A DNA stretch of 64,000 bases from Lachnospiraceae bacterium (GTDB lineage: Bacteria > Bacillota > Clostridia > Lachnospirales > Lachnospiraceae): positions 33,133 through 97,132 of the forward strand of contig CAJTCE010000003.1 of NCBI GenBank assembly GCA_910574745.1. Direction: 5' to 3'. A model generated the notes under the pieces. The model was not told where the DNA came from. It made no database searches and was given only the letters and a program-made list of their open reading frames with translations. The position numbers and the translations under genes are program-made. Shown here piece by piece: positions 46,170-53,501 of this stretch. How positions within the stretch are numbered: position 1 is the first letter of the stretch; every line of letters starts with the position of its first letter.

Positions 46170-47666
46170 CTATAAAGCCGCCGTATTTTCCGGAGGATTC
46201 TGTCTGCCTGCCAGCACATCGGCAATGATATCCCGCTCATCCATGGGATATTTCTTTCCCTGAATTTCCTGATAATCCTCGTGTCCCTTGCCCGCAAGGA
46301 CAATAACATCCCCGGGCTTTCCATAGCGGATAACATAGGCGATTGCCTCCCGCCTGTCAACAATTTCTATATATTTGCCTTCTGTTTTGGCAATTCCCGT
46401 CTTAATATCATCTATAATCGCCTGAGGCTTCTCCGTCCGGGGATTATCCGAGGTAATAACCGTCAGATCCGCCAGCCTTCCGCTGACCTCTCCCATTTCA
46501 AACCTGCGGATCTTAGAGCGGTCGCCCCCGCATCCGAACATGCACACAAGCCGCCCCGGCTCATATTCCTTTAAGGTAGTTAACAAGCTTTCAAGAGCCA
46601 TGGCATTGTGGGCATAATCAATCATTAAGGCAAATTCCTTAGAGACTTTTATCAACTCTATCCTGCCCTTTACCTTTGCCTCCATTAAGCCCTCTTTCAT
46701 TTTATCCGTGGGAATCTGAAAATGATGACAGATAGCGATCGCCGTCAGGGCATTGTAAACGCTGAACCGCCCAGGGGCATGAAATTCCACCTCAAAATCC
46801 ATAAGTCCCTTGACTTTAAAATCAACACCCAAAAAGCCCTCTCCTTTTATCAGCTTCACATCATCCGCATATATATCCGCTTCCCCGGAAAATCCATAGG
46901 TTAAAAGCTCACAGGTATGCTCCTTTGTTATCTGCTTCCAATGGACGTCGTCGCAATTGACAATTCCCTTCCTGCACTGTTTAAACAAAAGCCCCTTACA
47001 GCGCATATAGTCCTCAAAATCCTTGTGTTCATTAGGCCCGATATGGTCTGGTTCTATATTGGTAAAAATACCCAGTTCAAAGGCAAAGCCCTGAGTACGG
47101 TGCTGCATCAGCCCTTGGGAGGACACCTCCATAACCGCCATATCACAGCCCGCATCCAGCATTTCTTTAAAAGATTTCTGCAGTATATAGGATTCCGGCG
47201 TGGTATTCTCTGCAGGTATTTTTTTATCCCCGATTATGGTTTCAATGGTTCCGATAAGCCCCACCTTATGTCCCGCATGCTCCAAAATGGATTTTACAAG
47301 ATAGGTGGTTGTAGTCTTTCCCTTGGTTCCCGTTATGCCGATAACCTTTAACTTATCCGCCGGATTTCCAAAATATGCCGCGCTGATAAATGCCATGGCA
47401 TACCGGGTATCCTCTACTATAATGACCGTAACATCCGCATCCTCTTGAAGCTTTACCTCACGGCTTACCACCAAAACCGCCGCGCCTTTTTCCACCGCTT
47501 CCGCCGCCTTTTCGTGGGCGTCGAATCTGGCTCCCGCAATGCAGATAAACATACAGTCCTTTTCTACCTGATTGGAATTGTAGATAACAGAAGAAACCTG
47601 CCTGTCGTCACGTCCCTTTATTACCTGATATGAAATATCCTTTAGTAAGCTTTTACACTCTGTCAT
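46170..47666 (-). CDS. murE: UDP-MurNAc-tripeptide synthetase MurE, meso-DAP type
   Basis: A 498-residue ligase adding the third residue of the peptidoglycan stem. The ATP motif is GTKGKTTTTYL. SDNPRTEKP carries the DNPR motif that in the family selects meso-diaminopimelate over lysine. The carbamylated lysine region is present. Start MTECKSLLKD follows GTGTGGGAAT; the frame extends 42 codons upstream over the promoter at 47725-47753, which excludes the longer form. It lies 18 kb from the division cluster, at the head of the priA-def-fmt string. Confidence 0.94.
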   Translation of the reverse strand: MTECKSLLKDISYQVIKGRDDRQVSSVIYNSNQVEKDCMFICIAGARFDAHEKAAEAVEKGAAVLVVSREVKLQEDADVTVIIVEDTRYAMAFISAAYFGNPADKLKVIGITGTKGKTTTTYLVKSILEHAGHKVGLIGTIETIIGDKKIPAENTTPESYILQKSFKEMLDAGCDMAVMEVSSQGLMQHRTQGFAFELGIFTNIEPDHIGPNEHKDFEDYMRCKGLLFKQCRKGIVNCDDVHWKQITKEHTCELLTYGFSGEADIYADDVKLIKGEGFLGVDFKVKGLMDFEVEFHAPGRFSVYNALTAIAICHHFQIPTDKMKEGLMEAKVKGRIELIKVSKEFALMIDYAHNAMALESLLTTLKEYEPGRLVCMFGCGGDRSKIRRFEMGEVSGRLADLTVITSDNPRTEKPQAIIDDIKTGIAKTEGKYIEIVDRREAIAYVIRYGKPGDVIVLAGKGHEDYQEIQGKKYPMDERDIIADVLAGRQNPPENTAAL

Positions 47667-47724
47667 ATTCCCACACTTTCCGCCCCTTTTCCCACGGTAT
47701 AAGGAGCAAAACCCAGTTATATAT

Positions 47725-47753
47725 AGAATAGCACATATGGTATGGTTTTTCAA
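47725..47753 (-). promoter_or_regulatory. Sigma-A promoter for murE
   Basis: TTGAAA (47748-47753), 17-base spacer, TATTCT (47725-47730) on the minus strand, about 60 bases before the murE start. Confidence 0.65.
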
Positions 47754-47862
47754 TGAGTGTACAAGATATGCAACAACAAATAATCCTTTCAAGACATACC
47801 GCCCGGCCCGGTTGTCTTTTCAGAGCATTTGCATCCGATATAAATGGCGACAAAGGCTCCCA

Positions 47863-48009
47863 TCAAAAACTGCTTGGAAGCGCATTCCCCGGATTGCTCA
47901 AAAGCAAGATAACAAGTCCCAGCAAAAGCCCTAAGACTATGGCCATAACAGAAGCCCCTATGGACCGTATTCCTCTAAAACCTGTTTTTTTATTTACCGT
48001 TTCCACCAC
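47863..48009 (-). pseudogene. N-terminal remnant of an ABC permease (BMP-family sugar/nucleoside type)
   Basis: A 48-codon frame starting with GTG and reading VVETVNKKTGFRGIRSIG, then a single hydrophobic helix rich in Leu/Val, stopping at TGA after NALPSSF. The start overlaps the end of the ATP-binding remnant, as in intact operons for basic-membrane-protein-associated uptake systems. The remaining permease is absent. The assignment rests mainly on its neighbour and the first-helix pattern. Confidence 0.55.
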
Positions 48010-48508
48010 GCTTCGCTCCTGACATATACAGCCCCAGCTCTTGCACTGTCGTATCTTTAGGAGTAACCTGGGCCACGATTTTCCCTTCGTATATTACCAG
48101 TATCCGGTGGCTCATGGTCAGAGCTTATCCAGCTCCAAGGTAACGAGAAGAACCGCTTTCCCGGATCGACAAAACCGTCTGGTCGAAATCTTTTTCTTCC
48201 AGTTCAATAATCAAATCCACCTGACGGCCTACCACCAGCTTCGACCTCTCTTCCCCGGATGTGTCTTTTACCTCTATGGCAGCCACATATTTCCCTTTTC
48301 GCAAAACGGTACGTCTGTCCGCCGCCTGCTTGATCTCATTTAATTTGTGGGTAATGAACAGTATGGATTTTCCCTGCTCCTTTAAATCCTTCATAATGCC
48401 CATAAGCTCATTGAATTCATCGGATACCTTAATAACCTCTTTTCCGGCGCTGGTTAGATCCAGCATTCCCCGTTTTAGAGGCAAAAAACAGTCTCTGATT
48501 CGCATCAA
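47990..48508 (-). pseudogene. Decayed ABC transporter ATP-binding protein (BMP/sugar-type, twin-ABC)
   Basis: Pieces of a double-ABC ATPase. The first frame (48125-48508) covers the end of the first ABC domain: FNELMGIMKDLKEQGKSILF, ITHKLNEIKQAADR (switch histidine), VGRQVDLIIELEEKDF. It then breaks. After a frameshift or stop, the extreme end of the second ABC domain appears (TMSHRILVIYEGKIVAQ, then LGLYMSGAK) and stops at 47990. Walker A, the signature and most of the second domain are gone, so the gene is dead. It is likely a remnant of a nucleoside or simple-sugar importer. Confidence 0.75.
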
Positions 48509-48605
48509 AAGCTATCGTTTTTACGTTTATCCCATCCGGTAAATTAATATTTTTATGTTGGCTTCGAAAATATTTTTAATATATAATAACGGAATACGCT
48601 GTGCA

Positions 48606-48968
48606 ACGAAAAACCCGGCGGGGAAGCCGGGCTTTTCGTTTGAATTCTTATGAGGGGGGAGATAGTGAGTTGTGATTCAACTATCTGTATCTATCATACC
48701 CAGGAATTGTGTATAAAATGTGTTCTTTTTATAAAAAATAAGGAAACTTCATAAATTAGAACGAAAAAATATCTAAACCCCTTTGTAATAATTGTCCCCT
48801 TGCGGACTTTCGCCACAGACTGACGGCATGCCCGTCATACCGCACAAAAAACCCGGCGGGGAGGCCGGGCTTTTCGCTTTTTGAATTCTTATGAGGGGGG
48901 AGATAGTGAACTCTTCATTCAACTATCTGTCATATATCATATCCAAAAAATGTGTACAAACTATGTTC
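48606..48968. repeat. Two tandem copies of a structured non-coding repeat (about 120 bp each)
   Basis: Copy A is about 48608-48725 and copy B about 48845-48968. Each has a GC hairpin (CCCGGC/GCCGGG) able to act as a terminator on either strand, then TTGAATTCTTATGAGGGGGG plus AGATAGTGA, a second hairpin (AGATAGT/ACTATCT) and a TGTGTA-containing tail. The short frames inside the two copies do not match, so the conserved unit looks non-coding. The roughly 120 bases between copies differ. The 519-base gap 48509-49027 contains nothing else I recognise. Confidence 0.8.
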
Positions 48969-49013
48969 AAACCATAAAAAAATTGAAAACTTTCCATTAC
49001 TTATCTTTTATTT

Positions 49014-49042
49014 TTGACATATTTTTTTCACATTGTTACAAT
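49014..49042 (+). promoter_or_regulatory. Candidate antisense promoter at the 3' end of the PfkB gene
   Basis: On the plus strand TTGACA (49014-49019), 17 bases, TACAAT (49037-49042). It would transcribe antisense into the kinase gene. No plus-strand gene follows, so it could be chance in AT-rich sequence. Confidence 0.3.
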
Positions 49043-49954
49043 TGCGACATTCTTTATCAGTTCATTCATGGTGTCTTGAGGAATCATACCGCTTTCAAGA
49101 GTTGTGGCATTGGCTGCCGCAATGCCCGCTGCAAGCTGCACCGTATCCTCTTCCTCCAGATTTTGAACCAGCCCCAGAACCATGGCCGCGACAATGCTAT
49201 CCCCGCAGCCCACCGTATTGACATTTCTGACCCTGGGCGCAACTGCCTTAATGACCCTGCTTTTTCCGATTTCCAGAAGACCTTTATCCTTCATGGATAC
49301 AACCACTTTACTGATTCCCTTTTTCACATAGGTATATGCAGCCTGAATGATTTCCGCCTCTGTGGAAAGTTTAACGCCGGCAATATATTCCAGCTGCCTG
49401 CGGTTTAACTTAAGGCAATAAGGCTTTTGCTCTATCCCTTTTAAAAGCGCATCCCCTCCGGCACTAAAAAAACTCTTCACTCCCCCATCATTACAGATTT
49501 TAATCAATTTTCCATAAAAATCCGGTTCCAATCCCTCTGTCAGGCTTCCCGTCAGGACAACGCATTCGCTTTTGGGCGCCAGTTCCTTAAATTTGTCCAA
49601 AAACAAGTCTCTTTCAAATGCCGCAATACGGGGGCCGGGCTCCAGAATCTCCGTAACAAAGCCGTCATCCCCGATAATATTTATATTGGTTCTTGTCAGA
49701 TTCCTGATCTTGGTAAATTCCGTACGCACTTTCATTTTACTTAAGGCGTCTTCAATAAATTCTCCCGTATATCCTCCCAAAAAACCTAAGGCCGCCACTT
49801 CCACCCCAAACTGTCTTAAAACCTTTGTTACATTGATACCTTTACCGCCGGGCAGAATGATAAAATCCCTCATACGGTTTACCTGCCCTGTCATCAGTCC
49901 CGTGGTATTATAAGTTTTATCCACAGCCGGATTGCAATTTACTGTTAATATCAT
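49028..49954 (-). CDS. PfkB-family sugar kinase, 1-phosphofructokinase/tagatose-6-phosphate kinase type
   Basis: A 308-residue kinase. It begins MILTVNCNPAVDKTYNT, has LPGGKGINVTKVLRQFG (substrate-binding GG), and the anion-hole motif NTVGCGDSIVAAM with the catalytic Asp. The usual Ala or Ser of GAGD/GSGD is Cys here. Members phosphorylate fructose-1-phosphate or tagatose-6-phosphate; the substrate cannot be decided from sequence alone. No PTS or regulator gene lies beside it. The ATG overlaps the end of recJ by 4 bases, an odd operon partner. Confidence 0.85.
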   Translation of the reverse strand: MILTVNCNPAVDKTYNTTGLMTGQVNRMRDFIILPGGKGINVTKVLRQFGVEVAALGFLGGYTGEFIEDALSKMKVRTEFTKIRNLTRTNINIIGDDGFVTEILEPGPRIAAFERDLFLDKFKELAPKSECVVLTGSLTEGLEPDFYGKLIKICNDGGVKSFFSAGGDALLKGIEQKPYCLKLNRRQLEYIAGVKLSTEAEIIQAAYTYVKKGISKVVVSMKDKGLLEIGKSRVIKAVAPRVRNVNTVGCGDSIVAAMVLGLVQNLEEEDTVQLAAGIAAANATTLESGMIPQDTMNELIKNVAIVTM

Positions 49955-51813
49955 ACCGCTTCCTCCCCTGAAAATTTAATATATTTTATTTCCACCTGAA
50001 CAGTCGTCTTTCCCCGATAGGTATTTTCCTCCGGCGTATAAACAATATCCACTATTCCCCGGGATCTTTCCAGCCTTTCTAGAAACTGTCCTCCGTCGCC
50101 AAAATAAATGCCGTCAAATCCCTTTCCGGAAGAGCTTCTTATTCTTCCTTTTACCACATTTCCATTTTTCCCCAAAACCTTCGGGTTTTCAAATAAAAGT
50201 CCCTTCTGGGCAAACAGCGGCTTCCTGTTGCCGTTTCCATAAGGCTCTAAATATTTTAGTTGGGAAATCAATTCCTCTGATATGTAATCTATGGGCATGG
50301 GCACATCGATCATGACCCGCTCCACAAAATCCTCCTCCGTCAGGGTACAAACTTCGTTGATCCGCCTCCGGAACTCTTCGGCCGTCCCTTTGGAAAGAGA
50401 CAATCCCGCAGCCAGCTTGTGGCCGCCGTACTTTAGGAAAATATCTTTTATCTTGGTCATTTCCTCAAACATATGGTAGGCGTCAATACTTCTTCCCGAG
50501 CCCTTTATGCCTTCCTCTCCATCCGTCAGTACAAAAACCGGCCGGCAGTACCTTTCACGGAGCTTTCCCGCGATAATTCCGGCTAAGGATTCATGAACCT
50601 CTGGCAGATAAACAACCAGTACCTTGTCTTTTTTCAGACCTGATTCTTCTGCCAAAGCCACCGCTTCCTCAAGTCCTTTTAAGGTCAAATCCTGCCTTTC
50701 GGCATTAAGCTCCTTTAATTCCGCCGCAATGGTCATGGCCTCTCTCTTGGTGGGAGCGTTTAAAAGCTCCAATACCCGGTCAGCGCTGTCCAGCCTTCCT
50801 GAAGCATTAAAGCAAGGGCCTAATACAAAGCCAAGATGATAAGGGGATAGCTCTTTATCCTTTAATCCGCATTGTTCTATTAAAGCCTGCATCCCCGGAT
50901 TTTTGCAGGAGGCAATGGCTTTTAAACCGTATTTTACAATGATATGGTTTTCGCCGGTAAGCTCCATCACATCTCCCACCGTGGCAAAAGCCGCAAAAGC
51001 AAAGCACTCCCTAAGCAGCTCTTTTCCCACTCCGTCTAAAACCATAACAGAAAACAGCGCCTGGATGAATTTGTAAGCCACAACGCCGCCGCAGATGCCT
51101 TTAAAGGGATAGCCGCAGTCCTCCCTTTTCGGGTCTACCACTGCATCCGCTAAGGGAAGCAGAAATTTCCGGCCTTCTGCCGTTTCCTCATACGGAACCT
51201 CGTGATGATCCGTTACGATCACATGAATCCCCAGCTTTTTCGCATAAGCAATCTGGTCTGATGCCGCAATCCCGTTATCGCAGGTAATAATAACCTCTAC
51301 GCCGTCTTTTCCGGCCTGCTCAATAAGCCGGTCATTTAAACCATATCCGTCCAAAATGCGGTGGGGAATGACCACATCGAGTATTTCCCGGCTCTTTCCC
51401 GGCTCTTTGCTTCCGGCGCCTTTTATTCCATAGCTTTCATTTTCTGCACTTTCATCTTCGATATCATTATTTTCACTTTTTGTAACTATATTGCTCACAT
51501 TTTCTATGGCATAGCCCAGTCCTTTTTGTAAAATAAAAGCGGAGCATACGCCGTCAATATCATAATCTCCGATAATCCTGATTTTTTTACCGCTCTCTAT
51601 AAATTCTTTCATCAACACCGCGGCTTTTTCCATGTCCTTCATAAGGAAGGGGCTGTGTAAATCCCTTTCTGTTCCGTTTAAGAACAACTGGATTTCCTCA
51701 TCCTTCGTCATATCCCGGTTTCTCAAGAGCCTTGCCACCACCGGGCTGATATGAAACCGATGGGCAATTTCATCAAAATCCGCTTTTTTTACTTCTACAT
51801 ACCATTTTTCCAT
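49951..51813 (-). CDS. recJ: Single-stranded-DNA exonuclease RecJ
   Basis: A 620-residue 5'-3' exonuclease of the DHH family. Motifs are IIGDYDIDGVCSA, CDNGIAA, VTDHHEVP (DHH), and FNASGRLDSADRV. The C-terminal DHHA1 part has KYGGHKLAAGLSL and an OB fold follows. A charged insertion of roughly 40 residues (around NNDIEDESAENESYG) interrupts the protein between the first two motifs, in a position where homologues I know are shorter. It overlaps the following kinase gene by 4 bases. Confidence 0.94.
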   Translation of the reverse strand: MEKWYVEVKKADFDEIAHRFHISPVVARLLRNRDMTKDEEIQLFLNGTERDLHSPFLMKDMEKAAVLMKEFIESGKKIRIIGDYDIDGVCSAFILQKGLGYAIENVSNIVTKSENNDIEDESAENESYGIKGAGSKEPGKSREILDVVIPHRILDGYGLNDRLIEQAGKDGVEVIITCDNGIAASDQIAYAKKLGIHVIVTDHHEVPYEETAEGRKFLLPLADAVVDPKREDCGYPFKGICGGVVAYKFIQALFSVMVLDGVGKELLRECFAFAAFATVGDVMELTGENHIIVKYGLKAIASCKNPGMQALIEQCGLKDKELSPYHLGFVLGPCFNASGRLDSADRVLELLNAPTKREAMTIAAELKELNAERQDLTLKGLEEAVALAEESGLKKDKVLVVYLPEVHESLAGIIAGKLRERYCRPVFVLTDGEEGIKGSGRSIDAYHMFEEMTKIKDIFLKYGGHKLAAGLSLSKGTAEEFRRRINEVCTLTEEDFVERVMIDVPMPIDYISEELISQLKYLEPYGNGNRKPLFAQKGLLFENPKVLGKNGNVVKGRIRSSSGKGFDGIYFGDGGQFLERLERSRGIVDIVYTPEENTYRGKTTVQVEIKYIKFSGEEAV

Positions 51814-51939
51814 GTTTACTTTCCGATTCCTGTCCGACTTTCTCTTTTCATAAAATCCTTTATCTTCTTCGTTATGGATATTTTACCATATTTCCCCCGA
51901 TTGTAGTATAGGATTTATAGTGAATGACCAATCCCCTAT

Positions 51940-51972
51940 AAATTTTAAGGAGCGGAAATAACTTCCCGCTCC
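51940..51972 (-). terminator. Possible terminator after the coat protein genes
   Basis: GGAGCGG/CCGCTCC stem (51949-51955 with 51966-51972) with a weak, interrupted T-tract on the minus strand. Confidence 0.4.
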
Positions 51973-51995
51973 AAAACAGTGAAATTTTCTCTGAT

Positions 51996-52259
51996 TTATT
52001 TTACGCCCTGCGAAAACTTCTGCTGGGCTTCCTGAATCTTTTTATCCTCCGCCATAGGGGTGGGATAATAGCCTCTTTCATGCATCATATTAAAAACTTC
52101 TTCCTGAATTGCATGCTCCTTTGACAGACAGTCGATAATGGTGTCCCTGACGCTTGCATGCACGCATTCATTGGCATAATGGTTGTACTGGTCCGTCGCT
52201 CTCTTCTCGGAAATCAAAGCATCCGTTAAAACGTCTTTTTCTGAAAAATTTGCCTGCAT
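51996..52259 (-). CDS. CotF-family spore coat protein
   Basis: An 87-residue small helical protein of the ferritin-like CotF family (KDVLTDALISEKRATDQYN, then HYANECVHASVRDTI). The pattern of one four-helix subdomain and a PTPMAEDKKIQEAQQKF tail matches coat-associated proteins of spore formers. It lies 11 bases after a second short protein of the same class, so the two are probably co-expressed late in the mother cell. No sigma-E/K promoter was confidently located. Confidence 0.8.
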   Translation of the reverse strand: MQANFSEKDVLTDALISEKRATDQYNHYANECVHASVRDTIIDCLSKEHAIQEEVFNMMHERGYYPTPMAEDKKIQEAQQKFSQGVK

Positions 52260-52270
52260 AATGTGCCCTC

Positions 52271-52456
52271 CTATTTAACCTGGTCATAAAGAGAATTAAA
52301 ATGACTCTGATGTTTGTTGGCGATATCCTGGAATTTCGCCTTTACTTCCTGATCCTCGCAATGACTTGCCAGCATCTGGAATTTGTGAATCAGTAATTCC
52401 TCTTCATTTAACAGTTCCGAAAGGCCTGTCAATTCTTTTTCTGTGATTTGCTTCAT
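52271..52456 (-). CDS. Small CotF-related, ferritin-like coat protein
   Basis: A 61-residue helical protein (KQITEKELTGLSELLNEEEL, then LIHKFQMLASHCEDQEVKA, ending SHFNSLYDQVK). Together with its neighbour it resembles the two-helix halves of ferritin-like coat proteins common in clostridia. AGGAGG lies 11 bases before the ATG. It probably forms hetero-oligomers with the downstream gene product; that is inference from pairing. Function beyond the coat is not known. Confidence 0.75.
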   Translation of the reverse strand: MKQITEKELTGLSELLNEEELLIHKFQMLASHCEDQEVKAKFQDIANKHQSHFNSLYDQVK

Positions 52457-52540
52457 GAAATATCAACCTCCTGCTTTTTTTAGTAGTATGGTTTCATTTT
52501 CATGATTCTATTCACTTTTCAAAAATTTATCATGCAGTTT

Positions 52541-53470
52541 CTAAAGAAGCAGATATACAAAATATCCTGCATAGGCAAGCAGCATCAAGACTCCTGCGGG
52601 ACGTCTCAATTCCTTGTTCTTCATGACTCCCAGCCACAGCAGTACTCCCGCTCCGAACGCCACCAGCATATCTATCACAAACTTGCTTTCAAAAATAACA
52701 GGCGTTACAAGCGCTGTGGTTCCCACGACAAACAAAATATTGAACACATTGCTTCCCACAATATTGCCGATCGCAATATCCGCTTTTCCCTTTCTTGCAG
52801 CCGTCACACTGGTAACCAGCTCCGGCAGGGAAGTTCCCAATGCCACAATGGTAAGTCCGATCAGTCTGTCCGACATACCGAACATTTTGGCAATGGCAGA
52901 GGCAGCATCCACACTGATGTCAGCGCCCCATACAACCAGTACCGCTCCTACAACACCCAGTAAAATCAATTTCCATACCGGCTGTTCCTTGGAATCTTCG
53001 ACCTCTTCTTTCTGTTTTTTCGCCATGTAGAATAAATAGGCCATGTAGATAATAAATAACACCCACAATATAATGCCTTCCACAAAGGAAATCTCGTTTC
53101 CGCTAAGCCCAAGCCCCAGCAGCGCCAGGGTAATAACCAGCATAAAAGGAATTTCATACCTGATTGTGGATTTCTGGACTGCCACACGGGTAATAACCGC
53201 AGTCAGTCCCAGAATGACCAAAACATTCAAAATATTACTTCCCACTACATTTCCAATGGTAATCCCGGCATTGCCTTTTGTTGCCGAAGTAATGCTCACT
53301 GCGGCCTCCGGCGCACTGGTTCCCATTGCCACAATGGTAAGTCCTATGACAAGCTGCGGAATGCCAAACTTTTCAGCAATACCCGCGACGCCCTCTACAA
53401 ACCAGTCCGCACCTTTTACTAACAATACAAAACCGACAACTAAAAGCACAATTTGAATAAGCATGTCCAT
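52541..53470 (-). CDS. Calcium/sodium antiporter, YrbG family
   Basis: A 309-residue membrane protein of the Ca/cation antiporter superfamily. Two inverted repeats each hold the ion-binding motif: VAMGTSAPEAAVS (about residue 50) and VALGTSLPELVTS (about 212). GNVVGSNILNVLVILG and GNIVGSNVFNILFVVG follow them, giving ten or eleven helices. Start MDMLIQ is preferred over the ATG two codons earlier because GGGGGA is then at normal spacing. It stands alone, between the coat protein genes and secDF. Confidence 0.92.
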   Translation of the reverse strand: MDMLIQIVLLVVGFVLLVKGADWFVEGVAGIAEKFGIPQLVIGLTIVAMGTSAPEAAVSITSATKGNAGITIGNVVGSNILNVLVILGLTAVITRVAVQKSTIRYEIPFMLVITLALLGLGLSGNEISFVEGIILWVLFIIYMAYLFYMAKKQKEEVEDSKEQPVWKLILLGVVGAVLVVWGADISVDAASAIAKMFGMSDRLIGLTIVALGTSLPELVTSVTAARKGKADIAIGNIVGSNVFNILFVVGTTALVTPVIFESKFVIDMLVAFGAGVLLWLGVMKNKELRRPAGVLMLLAYAGYFVYLLL

Positions 53471-53501
53471 TTTCATTCCCCCGAAAGGTTTTTTTTAAAA
53501 A

